From the NCBI GenBank assembly GCA_035516965.1, contig DATIZR010000117.1, positions 1 through 64,000 of the forward strand: 64,000 bases of DNA, read 5' to 3'. Positions 45,269 to 53,412 of the stretch are shown piece after piece (positions within the stretch are counted from its first letter, which is position 1; every line of letters begins with the position of its first letter). The notes under the pieces were generated by a model. It did no database searches. It was given only the letters and a program-made list of their open reading frames with translations, and was not told the origin of the DNA. Position numbers and translations under genes: made by a program. The stretch comes from Nitrospirota bacterium (GTDB lineage Bacteria; Nitrospirota; UBA9217).

Positions 45269-45918
45269 TACAAATCTCCCATTGCCTTTTTCAGACAATC
45301 CTTAACTGCCTCGCGCGCACGGAAGAGGCGGGACTTGACCGTGCCCTCGCGTATTTTCAGAATACTCCCGATCTCATCATAGGAAAAGTCCTGCACATCC
45401 CTTAGCACGATTACCTCCCGGAATTCCGGGTCCAGGGCCTCGATGCACCCTTGCACATTGTTCCGGATGTCCTGATTCTCCAGCCGGTCGAGCGGGGACG
45501 GCTCATTTGATGGCAGACCCCTGGACATTTCTCCGTCATCGGTTTGCACAGGATCGTCCAGGGAGAAAGCCACGCGCCTTTGCCGGGCCCTGACCTGCTT
45601 CAGCCTGTTCTTCGCATGGTTCAGCGTTATTGTCGTAAGCCAGGTCGAGAACTTCGAATCGCCCCGGAACGTCTTGATGTTCCTGTGGGCCGAGACGAAA
45701 GCATCCTGTACTACTTCGCACGCCTCGTCGTAGTCGCCGATCAGCCTGAACGCGATGTTCAGCATCCTTTTCTGGTGCTTAGTCACGAGCTGTTCAAAAG
45801 CGTCCAGGTCGCCTTGACGGGACTGTGCGACGAGTTCGGCATCGTCACCCGCCGTCGGCATGCCGGTTACACCATTATTATAAGACAATCCAGCGAGGGG
45901 ATTTGTTTCATTGACCAT
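45268..45918 (-). CDS. ECF RNA polymerase sigma factor (RpoE-like)
   Basis: 216 residues; ATG 45918 or an internal start near MPTAGDDAELVAQ. Region 2 shows FEQLVTKHQKRMLNIAFRLIGDYDEACEVVQDAFVSAHRNI, and region 4 shows LDPEFREVIVLRDVQDFSYDEIGSILKIREGTVKSRLFRAR, complete for a group 4 sigma factor of the RpoE/SigW type. It is coupled to the anti-sigma downstream by a one-base overlap. Envelope stress is the usual signal for this group, inferred only. Confidence 0.93.
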   Translation of the reverse strand: MVNETNPLAGLSYNNGVTGMPTAGDDAELVAQSRQGDLDAFEQLVTKHQKRMLNIAFRLIGDYDEACEVVQDAFVSAHRNIKTFRGDSKFSTWLTTITLNHAKNRLKQVRARQRRVAFSLDDPVQTDDGEMSRGLPSNEPSPLDRLENQDIRNNVQGCIEALDPEFREVIVLRDVQDFSYDEIGSILKIREGTVKSRLFRAREAVKDCLKKAMGDL

Positions 45919-45951
45919 GATAAAAACGATTCTAGCCCAACAAGTTTACTT

Positions 45952-45979
45952 TTGCATCAGCAAAATGCTAATATATAAT
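45952..45979 (+). promoter_or_regulatory. Sigma70-type promoter for the selenoprotein gene
   Basis: TTGCAT (45952-45957), 16-base spacer, TATAAT (45974-45979), giving a short leader before the GTG start at 46008. Confidence 0.65.
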
Positions 45980-46007
45980 TAATTAAACCGGTAAGAGGAG
46001 GTCTGCC

Positions 46008-46214
46008 GTGACAAACAAAGTCGTTATTTACGGGAAGCAGGGTTGACCCTATACCAGCAAGGCTCGTGAAGCCTTCGGGGACAGGGCGGTTTATTTCGAC
46101 GTGAAGGCTGATAAGGCCAGGCTTGATGAGATGCTCAAAATTACCAAGGGTGTGCGGAACGTTCCGGTCATTGTCGAGGACGGAAAGACAGCGGTCGGCT
46201 ACGGAGGATCGTGA
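46008..46214 (+). CDS. Glutaredoxin-like selenoprotein with in-frame UGA (Sec13)
   Basis: GTG 46008 follows GAGGAGG. The frame reads MTNKVVIYGKQG, then TGA at 46044-46046, then PYTSKAREAFG and continues open to TGA 46212. If the UGA is selenocysteine, the motif is G-U-P-Y-T, the glutaredoxin CPYC position with Sec first and no second Cys; VRNVPVIVEDGKTAVGYGG later is the thioredoxin-fold cis-Pro strand (NVPV). 68 residues in all. A hairpin at 46059-46075 fits a bacterial SECIS. It resembles the Uxx-star glutaredoxin-like selenoprotein family. A PDO-thioredoxin reductase fusion lies 0.8 kb downstream. A frameshift or dead gene is less likely, given the intact fold on both sides. Confidence 0.85.
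46059..46075 (+). promoter_or_regulatory. Candidate bacterial SECIS hairpin
   Basis: AAGGCT (46059-46064) pairs with AGCCTT (46070-46075) around CGTGA. The apical loop, with a G, lies about 19-23 bases after the UGA, in the normal spacing for SelB recognition. The Sec machinery (selA, selB, selC) is not in the window. Confidence 0.65.
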
Positions 46215-46306
46215 GGAATATGAGATCCGGCAGTTTGCCGGAAGGTGTATAATATACATCCGGGCGGCTGAATTAATAATTCCTCTTTTAAAAGGAGATG
46301 GGTGGA

Positions 46307-46861
46307 TTGGACAACAAGTATTTCCTTGAGAAAGACGACTCGGTTCTCCTCATTGTGGACATTCAGGACCGCCTTGCGACGGTCATGCAGGAGCGGGACC
46401 GGGTGGTCAGGAATTGCCTGAATCTGATCGAGCTGGCGAAGATGATCAACGTGCCGGTTGTCGTGACCGAACAGTATCCCAAGGGGCTGGGACATACCGT
46501 CGCCGAGATCCAGTCAGCTCTGCCGGCATATCAGCCGATCGAGAAGACGTCGTTCAACTGTTGCGGCGAGCCGACATTCATCGAGGCGGTCAGGAAGCTC
46601 AGGAGAAAGAAGGTCGTCCTGGCCGGCATGGAGACACACATCTGTTGCCTCCAGACAACGATAGGGTTGCTGCAGGACGGGTTCATGCCTCACGTGGTCC
46701 AGGACGCGGTTTGCTCACGGACCACAGAGAATTGGAAGGCCGGGCTGGAGTATATGCGAGACGTCGGGGCGGTCATCAGTTGCACGGAAACGGTACTGTT
46801 CCAACTCTTGAAAGTTGCGGGTACCGAGGAGTTCAAGAAAATATCGCAGAGAATAAAATAA
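46307..46861 (+). CDS. Isochorismatase-like cysteine hydrolase
   Basis: TTG 46307 is preferred because AAGGAG directly abuts ATG 46298 but lies nine bases before the TTG. 184 residues. LLIVDIQDRLATVM with the catalytic Asp, KTSFNCCGEPTF with the Lys region, and VLAGMETHICCLQTTIGLL with the nucleophilic Cys are the isochorismatase/YcaC triad region. Members hydrolyse amides or act on small metabolites; substrate cannot be told. It lies between the selenoprotein and the thioredoxin reductase genes. Confidence 0.88.
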   Translation: MDNKYFLEKDDSVLLIVDIQDRLATVMQERDRVVRNCLNLIELAKMINVPVVVTEQYPKGLGHTVAEIQSALPAYQPIEKTSFNCCGEPTFIEAVRKLRRKKVVLAGMETHICCLQTTIGLLQDGFMPHVVQDAVCSRTTENWKAGLEYMRDVGAVISCTETVLFQLLKVAGTEEFKKISQRIK

Positions 46862-46962
46862 GGTTATTGACCACGGATGAACATGGTTAAAAAATTGACC
46901 TGACACAGGACCCCGTTTCTTAAACCGTGTGCGAAGCCGGTGGTTGATCCAGAGGTGGCATC

Positions 46963-48618
46963 ATGGCTGAAGAACAATTTCCTGAAGAAGTACAAAAAGT
47001 CATCAAGGACACCTTTTTCAAGGACCTCAGGGAAAAGGTCATGGTAGAGGTTTATACCAAGACCGGGATGAACGACCAGTTCAATGAAGCCGCCGTTTCG
47101 CTCATGAAGGCCCTGTCAATGCTGTCCGACAAGCTAGCGGTTTCATTTCACCAGGTCGGGGACGACCTCTCGATCAAACGGGACGTGCACCGGTCCCCGA
47201 CGGTCCTCATCGCACCCGACAAATACCGGATGCGCTATTCCGGAGCGCCGCTCGGCGAGGAGGGGCGGTCGCTGCTCATCGCGATCCTGATGGCCTCCAC
47301 GGGCAAGAGCATTCTCACCGCGCCGACCATGGAGCGGATCGCGGGTCTGAAGGAAAAAAGGGACATCCAGGTATTCGTTACGCCGACCTGCCCCTACTGC
47401 CCGCAGCAGGCGCTCACCGCCTTTTCTGCCGCGATCGTGAAGCCCGACCTGGTATCGGCGGAGATCGTGGAGCTCTACGAGAACCCGGACCTTGCCGAGA
47501 GCCTCGGATCCATGTCGGTGCCGCAGACCGTCATCAACGGCACGTTCACGGGCATCGGCCTGCAGCCCGAGGAGCTGTTCGTCGAATCGCTCCTCACCCT
47601 GAAAGAGCCCGAATATGTTACGGAACAGATCTCGACGGAACCCATCGAGCGGGACCTCGTGATCGTCGGCGCGGGCCCCGCTGGCCTCACCGCCGCGATC
47701 TATGCGGTACGTGCCGGGTTGAGCACCGTCGTGGTCGAGCGCGAGATGATCGGCGGTCAGGTGGCCATCACGCCCGTGGTCGAGAACTACCCTGGCTACA
47801 TGCGGATCGGCGGCAAGAGCCTCGTTGACCTGATATCGCAGCAGGCGATCCAGTATGCTGACGTTCATGTGGGAGAGCAGGTGAAAGAGATCAGCCGCGA
47901 GCAGAAGGACGGCAGGTTGCACATCAAGACCAACCGGGCGGTCTACATCACCAAGGGCATCGTCCTCGCGACAGGCGTGGGCAACCGGGCGCTCGGCGCG
48001 GCCGGCGAGAAGAGGCTGTACGGCAGGGGGGTCAGCTACTGCGCCACCTGCGACGGCTACTTCTTCAAGGAAGGGAAGCCGGTGATCGTCGTGGGAGGCG
48101 GCAACACGGCTGTCACCGATGCGCTCTACCTCCATAATATCGGCGCGAAGGTCACCCTCGTGCACCGGCGGGAGTTGCTGCGGTGCGAGGCAAAACTGCA
48201 GGAGAGCCTGAAGCAGACGGGAATCCCGGTCTTATGGAACAGCGAGGTAAAGGAGATCGTCGGCGACAAGACCGTCAGGTCCGCGGTGATCGAGAACAAC
48301 AAGACGAAAGCCGTGACGGAACTTCCTGCCGAGGGCGTGTTCGTCGCGATCGGCTACGTGCCGAACAACGAGATCGCCAAGGCGCTCGGGCTGGAGCTCA
48401 CGGCCGAGGGATATGTCAAGGTGGACCTCACCACCATGCGGACAACGATGCCCGGCGTGTATGCGGCAGGCGACATCACCGGAAGCATGAAGCAGATCGT
48501 GGTGGCCGTGGGGCAGGGATCGATGGCGGCCATGAGCGCCTTTGAGGACATATCCAGCCTCTCCTTCACAGGAGCAGGAAGAGAAGGAACGATAGGCGGC
48601 GTCCTGACAAAAGTCTGA
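46963..48618 (+). CDS. Thioredoxin reductase with N-terminal protein disulfide oxidoreductase domain
   Basis: 551 residues. The N-terminal ~220 residues are a double thioredoxin fold of the PDO type: the first half lacks CxxC and the second has TPTCPYCPQQ (Cys143 and 146). The C-terminal part is a TrxR/AhpF-like flavoprotein: VGAGPAGLTAAIYAVRAG binds FAD, CATCDG (Cys360 and 363) is the redox disulfide, VVGGGNTAVTDALYL binds NADPH and YAAGDITGSMKQIVVAVGQG ends it. The layout is like AhpF. It could reduce the nearby selenoprotein or other thiol partners; this is inference from adjacency. No ahpC is present. Confidence 0.92.
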   Translation: MAEEQFPEEVQKVIKDTFFKDLREKVMVEVYTKTGMNDQFNEAAVSLMKALSMLSDKLAVSFHQVGDDLSIKRDVHRSPTVLIAPDKYRMRYSGAPLGEEGRSLLIAILMASTGKSILTAPTMERIAGLKEKRDIQVFVTPTCPYCPQQALTAFSAAIVKPDLVSAEIVELYENPDLAESLGSMSVPQTVINGTFTGIGLQPEELFVESLLTLKEPEYVTEQISTEPIERDLVIVGAGPAGLTAAIYAVRAGLSTVVVEREMIGGQVAITPVVENYPGYMRIGGKSLVDLISQQAIQYADVHVGEQVKEISREQKDGRLHIKTNRAVYITKGIVLATGVGNRALGAAGEKRLYGRGVSYCATCDGYFFKEGKPVIVVGGGNTAVTDALYLHNIGAKVTLVHRRELLRCEAKLQESLKQTGIPVLWNSEVKEIVGDKTVRSAVIENNKTKAVTELPAEGVFVAIGYVPNNEIAKALGLELTAEGYVKVDLTTMRTTMPGVYAAGDITGSMKQIVVAVGQGSMAAMSAFEDISSLSFTGAGREGTIGGVLTKV

Positions 48619-48663
48619 TGCTTTTGCAAAGCCCGGCGATCGGCAGTTGTCGGGTTCTTATGC

Positions 48664-49731
48664 TCACTTCAGTTTGAACGATGACAAATATCTGACGTTG
48701 TCCTCGGAATCGATGAGCTCCTTTGGCGCGATGAGCATGATTTGATACAATCGCTGCCGGACCAGGTAGGCACGAACCTTCAACATCCCTTTTTCGGGGA
48801 CTTCGACCGTGATCTCCCTCCCGGAGTGACCGCCCTCAAGAAACAGGTATTGTTCGCTCAGCAGCTTCCCCTTGCTGTTCGCGACGGCGCCGTCCCGGCC
48901 GCCATCGAGGACCTTGTCCGGCGAAACGCGGGTTATGGCATCCGGGTAATCGGTGTAGATGACAATATATGCCGTTCTGTTCCGGACTTCCCGCGAGAAC
49001 ATGTGCATGTCGAGGAGGCCGGCGGCGGTGCTCACTTGTTTTTTCTCCTGTGCTGGTGTTCCGGGCATCAGGATCGAAAAATTTCCTTCCGGCGAAGAAA
49101 ACTCCGCCCACGAAGGCGTTTCCGGAATAGAGGCTTTGCTGAGAAGCGCTTTGCCGGGTGCGGAAAAGAGAAGAACTGCGGCTGCGGTTGCCGCAACGAC
49201 AACGGCGATCGCCCATCCGAAGGATGAACTTTTCTTTTCCGCTGTCTGCACATTGGCGCCATCACTGACCGGGGAAGCTCCCGGGGGACGCGTCAGCCGC
49301 TCGGCTTTCCATTGCTCATACTCTTCGCGTGTCTTGAATTTCGGTACGGGGGCGGGAGTGCTCTTGGCGGCGGGCGTGGCCGGAGCATCGGCGTTGCTGT
49401 GATAGTCAAAGGTGCCCGTCACACCCTGATAAAAATAATATCCGAAGAGCGCAGCAAGAGGAAATCCCGCAAGCGAACCGGTTTCCTTCCAGAGGTAGAT
49501 CTTGCTGCCGATAAAATAAATCAGCATAATGACGGCACAAGTCCTGCTTTTTTTATAGATTCCGAAGGACAAGCCGAATATCAACACGGCATCGACAAGG
49601 TTCAAGGCCGTGAACCCCATGATGCTGTGTCCGGACATCGCCGCGAGCGTTACGATCAGTGTCAGGACGCCCGATATGATGCCCGCCATCCAGGCCTTTT
49701 TGATTGCCACATCAGCAGTGGTCTGATCCAT
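48664..49731 (-). CDS. Hypothetical membrane protein with C-terminal soluble domain
   Basis: 355 residues, not recognised. The N-terminal part has about four hydrophobic helices (IISGVLTLIVTLAAMSGHSI, LVDAVLIFGLSFGIY, CAVIMLIYFIGSKIY), a Pro-rich linker, another helix (AIAVVVAATAAAVLLFSA) and then ~150 residues beginning SWAEFSSPEGNFSILMPGTPAQE. The latter pattern resembles a widespread PsbP-like or fatty-acid-binding-like beta domain that often follows a membrane anchor. Stand-alone gene, convergent with the TrxR gene. Confidence 0.65.
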   Translation of the reverse strand: MDQTTADVAIKKAWMAGIISGVLTLIVTLAAMSGHSIMGFTALNLVDAVLIFGLSFGIYKKSRTCAVIMLIYFIGSKIYLWKETGSLAGFPLAALFGYYFYQGVTGTFDYHSNADAPATPAAKSTPAPVPKFKTREEYEQWKAERLTRPPGASPVSDGANVQTAEKKSSSFGWAIAVVVAATAAAVLLFSAPGKALLSKASIPETPSWAEFSSPEGNFSILMPGTPAQEKKQVSTAAGLLDMHMFSREVRNRTAYIVIYTDYPDAITRVSPDKVLDGGRDGAVANSKGKLLSEQYLFLEGGHSGREITVEVPEKGMLKVRAYLVRQRLYQIMLIAPKELIDSEDNVRYLSSFKLK

Positions 49732-49865
49732 GGGTATCCACTCCTCCTCAGTATGATCATCACAACCAGGAGCGATTGATCGAGCATACTCTGTGCCGGA
49801 AAGCAGAAAGAAACGAGTGCCGCGCGAACCCGCGCAGCCGGAATACTGCTCGAGAACCTTATATT

Positions 49866-50444
49866 CTACTGGAATTTCACCTTCGGAGCTTCCTTCTCCG
49901 CCTGGGGAATCTCGTAGTACTGCGCCTCGCTGACCCCGGCGAAGGCGGCGATGAACCTTCCCATGAACGACCGCCGGTAGGTGTTCAGCGTCCTCACATC
50001 GTCGTTATACCGCTTCCGCTCCACCGCGATCCTGTTCTCGGTGCCCTCCAGACTGTCCTGCAGCTTGAGGAACGACTCATTCGCCTTGAGCTGCGGGAAG
50101 CTCTCCTGCAGCAGGAGGAGCCGGGAGATCGCACCCTCAAGCTGCTGCGAAGCCTGGATCTTGTCCTTCACGGTCTGCGCCTGGAAATATTTCGTTCGCG
50201 CGTTCGCGATGTTCTCGAAGGTTTCCTTCTCGTGTTTGGCGTACCCCTTCACGGTCTCGACCAGGTTCGGGATCAGGTCGTAGCGCCGCTTCAACTGGTT
50301 CTCGACCTGCGCCCACTGGGATTTGACCTGTTCGTCCATGGCGATGACCCGGTTGTATTGGCCCACGCCCCAGAAGATCACGCCGAGTGCAATGACCGCG
50401 ATGACCGCAAGGAGAATGAGCATAGACTTGATTCCACTGTTCAT
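49866..50444 (-). CDS. lemA: LemA family protein
   Basis: 192 residues from ATG 50444 (MNSGIKSMLILLAV), with AAGGAGG upstream; the open frame extends to 50549 but that part is not family-like. One N-terminal membrane helix, then VIAMDEQVKSQWAQVENQLKRRYDLIPNLVETVKGYA, the LemA helical signature. The downstream region contains FENIANARTKYFQAQ, also family-like. LemA proteins often pair with TPM/YgcG proteins, as here. Function in the envelope is poorly understood. Confidence 0.93.
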   Translation of the reverse strand: MNSGIKSMLILLAVIAVIALGVIFWGVGQYNRVIAMDEQVKSQWAQVENQLKRRYDLIPNLVETVKGYAKHEKETFENIANARTKYFQAQTVKDKIQASQQLEGAISRLLLLQESFPQLKANESFLKLQDSLEGTENRIAVERKRYNDDVRTLNTYRRSFMGRFIAAFAGVSEAQYYEIPQAEKEAPKVKFQ

Positions 50445-50751
50445 GAGAACCTCCTTAAGAATAAAAATATATTTTTGTCCAGCCACTCTCCCGCTGTCTT
50501 CTCGGCAGAAAGGAGAGGGAACTTTAAAAGCAAGACAACCCATCCCCACCTTGGTCCTCCCCTTGAAAGGGAGGAAAGTAATCGAAAACTCACCGTCTCC
50601 TTTGCGAAAGAGAGAAGACTGCTCGAAAACTCACCCTCTCCTTCAAGGAGAGGGACGGGTGAGGATGGGTCTCCTGTTCCCGGAAACTTCCCATCATGGT
50701 TTTTCCGCACGGAGAGAGGGAATCGGCAAGGAGGGTCTTACTTGCATGGCC
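50445..50751. repeat. Gap with repeated CGAAAACTCACC units
   Basis: TCGAAAACTCACC occurs twice (about 50582 and 50624), each followed by a CTCTCCTT block, and CTCTCCTT...AAGGAGAGGG forms a hairpin near 50636-50655. This looks like a degraded dispersed repeat between lemA and the TPM gene. No gene is supported. Confidence 0.5.
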
Positions 50752-51537
50752 CTACCATCCTCCCGAGGCGCCCCCTCCGCCTCCGGAGCCACCGCCTCCA
50801 CCGCCAAAACTGCCGCCCCCGCCCCCGAAGCCGCCACCGCCTCCGGACCAGCCGCCGCCTCTGCCGGTCATGTTGGCCGCGAGGAGCATGAGCAAGCACT
50901 GACGCGGATGGGTTATGAAAAGGATCAAGCCGACCACGATAAAGATGCCGAAGATCACGCTATTCAGGGTCCCGAGCGGTCTGCCCGTCGCTGTGCGTGG
51001 CTGTTGAATGCGCGACAGCCCGGTGATCTCAACGCCCTCATGGCCAGCGATGGTCCCGATCACCGCCTGTGTTGCTGCAAAGATCCCGGTACTGTAATCG
51101 CCCTTTCGGAAATAGGGGACCAGATATTCCCTTCCGATCGTCCCTACGAGGCTGTCCGGCAGCACGCTCTCGAGCCCGTAGCCGACCTCGAAGCGGTACT
51201 TTTTGTCCTTCACCGCGACAGCGAGCAGGACCCCGTTGTCCTTGCCCTTCTGTCCGAGCTTCCACCGCTCCTTGGTGGTGAAGGCGAACTCTTCGATGCC
51301 CTGGCCGTCAAGGCTCTGGACGGTCAGGACGAGGACCTGTGCGCCGGTCTTCCGCTCAAGCTCCTGCAGCAGCGCGTTCAGCCGGACTTGCACGTTGTCA
51401 GCCACGACCCCAGCAAGATCGACGACGTAGTCCCGGGGCACGGCGGGGGGCTCGGGCGTTGAAGCCGCGGAGAACGAGGCGGACAGCGGAACCAGGACCA
51501 GAATGAGGATGAGAAGCCTGTTACGAAGGGAGATCAT
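50752..51537 (-). CDS. TPM-domain (YgcG-like) exported membrane protein
   Basis: 261 residues with a signal peptide. The TPM domain includes YVVDLAGVVADNVQVRLNALLQELERKTGAQVLVLTVQSL and WKLGQKGKDNGVLLAVAVKDKKYRFEVGYGLE, typical of the family. A membrane helix follows, then a Gly-rich tail (GGGGGFGGGGGSFGG-type), as in YgcG. Works with LemA in many bacteria, in envelope maintenance of unknown type. Its 5' end overlaps the stop of the NTase-like gene, and LemA follows after the repeat gap. Confidence 0.9.
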   Translation of the reverse strand: MISLRNRLLILILVLVPLSASFSAASTPEPPAVPRDYVVDLAGVVADNVQVRLNALLQELERKTGAQVLVLTVQSLDGQGIEEFAFTTKERWKLGQKGKDNGVLLAVAVKDKKYRFEVGYGLESVLPDSLVGTIGREYLVPYFRKGDYSTGIFAATQAVIGTIAGHEGVEITGLSRIQQPRTATGRPLGTLNSVIFGIFIVVGLILFITHPRQCLLMLLAANMTGRGGGWSGGGGGFGGGGGSFGGGGGGSGGGGGASGGW

Positions 51538-52267
51538 CGATCATCTTTCTCACTGCTTCCAGTGCCTGATAATACCGCTCGAACATCTCGCGGAGCCCCT
51601 GCCCGGACGGTTTGATGCGACCGTTCTTCAAGGCGAGGAGGTCGCCAAAGATGACCGTCTGGACCCCGCAGCACGCGGCGAACCCGGAAATGACGTCGGT
51701 CCGCGCGATGGGCGGCTCCTTGCCGAGCAGCACGATGACGGCCCGGAAGAACGCCATGGAGCCGGTGAACGACTTGACGAGGATCGATGCGAGACGATCT
51801 TTTTCCCCAAGCGACGAAATGTATCCCTGCCGCAGGCCGATCTGCCTGGTCTTTGTCTCGCGCTCGCACTGCAGCCGGAGGTGGGTCCTGTTCAACTCGA
51901 GTCCCGCGAAAACATCGTCGCCAAAGATTGTTTTATGGATCAGCTTGAAATCGAGGAACTCGACGGGAAACGCGTCGAGCGAGTCGCGGATATATTCCGG
52001 CGTCATGACGAGCGGAGCGGCGATCCTCTTTTTCCCGTACCTGCTTCCGAGGGGCGCGAGGAAATGGAGGAACTTCAGGTCCATATCCTGCAGAACGACA
52101 ACGGAGTTGATGTCCGAGAGCTTTTCATCGTAGTCCGGGATGACGGCGCTCCCTACGACATGGAAGGAATGGATGTTCGCTCCATGCTCCCGCAGCATGT
52201 CATCGATCATGGGCGCGATTTTTTGGGCAACGGAAGGGATGAGTCCGCTCAAGTCTGGTTTTTTCAT
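51521..52267 (-). CDS. Nucleotidyltransferase-fold protein, probably atypical
   Basis: 248 residues. FHVVGSAVIPDYDEKLSDINSVVV near residue 35 follows the NTase-superfamily pattern GS-x(11)-D-h-[DE], but the third acidic residue is Asn (D-I-N), so the metal site may be incomplete. The rest is helical. It may be a sensor, regulator or inactive transferase. Its stop lies inside the start of the TPM gene on the same strand, tying it to the TPM-LemA set. I give the family call moderate confidence. Confidence 0.65.
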   Translation of the reverse strand: MKKPDLSGLIPSVAQKIAPMIDDMLREHGANIHSFHVVGSAVIPDYDEKLSDINSVVVLQDMDLKFLHFLAPLGSRYGKKRIAAPLVMTPEYIRDSLDAFPVEFLDFKLIHKTIFGDDVFAGLELNRTHLRLQCERETKTRQIGLRQGYISSLGEKDRLASILVKSFTGSMAFFRAVIVLLGKEPPIARTDVISGFAACCGVQTVIFGDLLALKNGRIKPSGQGLREMFERYYQALEAVRKMIDDLPS

Positions 52268-52542
52268 AGTGGGTCATTATAGCATATGCAGGTTCCTGGT
52301 AGTTCGTCTTTTTTCGCATCCTTTGATATACTTTACACACCGTACCGGAAAGAGATATGAGGCACATTTGAACGACAGAGGTCGCAGAGGAAACCGGGCC
52401 AGGCCAAGCGAGATATTTGTCCCAATCACAGGAAGTGAGGACACATTCAATCACGGGCTTCACGCGGGCTGCGCTGCACAGATGAGACTTCTAAAATGTC
52501 GAGCGGGTTCTTCCGTGGTCATGACGGGAGGGGGGGTGTCGC

Positions 52543-53079
52543 TTGGAGTCTATTGAAAAGAAGATCGGAAGAACGACAATGCGCCTTGTTTCAGCCGACC
52601 TCACCGAGCGCGACGTGGACGCCATCGTGAACGCTGCGAACAGCCACCTCCAGCACGGAGGCGGGGTGGCCGGCGCGATCGTGAGAAAGGGCGGCCGGGT
52701 GATCCAGGAGGAGAGCGACCGGATCGGCTACGTTCCCGTGGGCGGCGCTGCCATGACCACGGGAGGTAAACTGAAGGCCCGCTCCGTTATCCACGCCGTG
52801 GGGCCGCGGATGGGAGACGGCGATGAAGACAGTAAATTGAAGAAGGCGATCAACAGCGTGCTGGATCTCGCAACCGGGAGGAGGCTAACGAGTATCTCAG
52901 TGCCCGCCATCAGCGCCGGCATCTTCGGCTTCCCGAAGGACCGGTGCGCGCAGATCCTCGTGGGAGAGACTGCGGCATTCCTGAGGAACAGCCCGGAGAC
53001 CTCGCTCGAAATCGTCGAGTTCTGCATATTTGATCAGGAGGCGTTCGGGTTGTTTCAGAAAGAGATCGAACGGATATAA
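52543..53079 (+). CDS. Macro domain (ADP-ribose-binding) protein
   Basis: 178 residues; TTG 52543 is used, but a nearby start cannot be excluded. DAIVNAANSHLQHGGGVAGAIVRKGG is the defining macro domain motif that cups ADP-ribose, followed by VPVGGAAMTTGGKL and VPAISAGIFGFPKDRCAQIL. Bacterial members remove ADP-ribose from proteins or hydrolyse O-acetyl-ADP-ribose. Single gene, divergent from the NTase-like set with a 275-base gap. Confidence 0.93.
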   Translation: MESIEKKIGRTTMRLVSADLTERDVDAIVNAANSHLQHGGGVAGAIVRKGGRVIQEESDRIGYVPVGGAAMTTGGKLKARSVIHAVGPRMGDGDEDSKLKKAINSVLDLATGRRLTSISVPAISAGIFGFPKDRCAQILVGETAAFLRNSPETSLEIVEFCIFDQEAFGLFQKEIERI

Positions 53080-53412
53080 AGAGAGGGAAAAGCTGCTGCA
53101 TTACCTTGAAAAATGTCAGGATGAGGGTCGCCGGAATCTGAATAAAGAGGCAGGTCTGGCTCAATACCTCGGAAACTTGCTATGATATAATAACAGGGGG
53201 ATCGCGTTAGAACGATCGACCTTACGACGTGTTTCTTCGTGGGTAACGCTTGCCTCTTCCTGAAGCCGGCTCATCAAGCGTGTCTGCACTACTGCAGAGG
53301 TGTACCCATAATTTTAATGCATGATCAAGGAAAGGCAACTGCCTTTGAAGATGCAGGTACGTCTGCTGATACAAGAGTGGTTAAGCTTGCCTTTTCATAA
53401 AAGGAAGGAATA
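53080..53412. other. Leader region upstream of the hydroxyacid cluster
   Basis: TATAAT occurs at 53186-53191 without a good -35. A small hairpin AAAGGCA-AC-TGCCTTT lies near 53333-53348. No gene is seen. It probably holds the promoter and leader of the 53.4-62.4 kb operon. Confidence 0.45.

Noticed and set aside
46041-46046. UGA at 46044 as a simple stop or a frameshift making a pseudogene
   Set aside because: The same frame continues with a glutaredoxin-like fold to a normal stop, the UGA lies exactly at the catalytic position, and a SECIS-like hairpin follows at the right spacing.
50752-50900. Gly-codon-rich run as a simple repeat or CRISPR-like array
   Set aside because: It is the coding tail of the TPM protein; unit lengths vary and no direct repeat-spacer structure is seen. 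No CRISPR array was found anywhere in the window.
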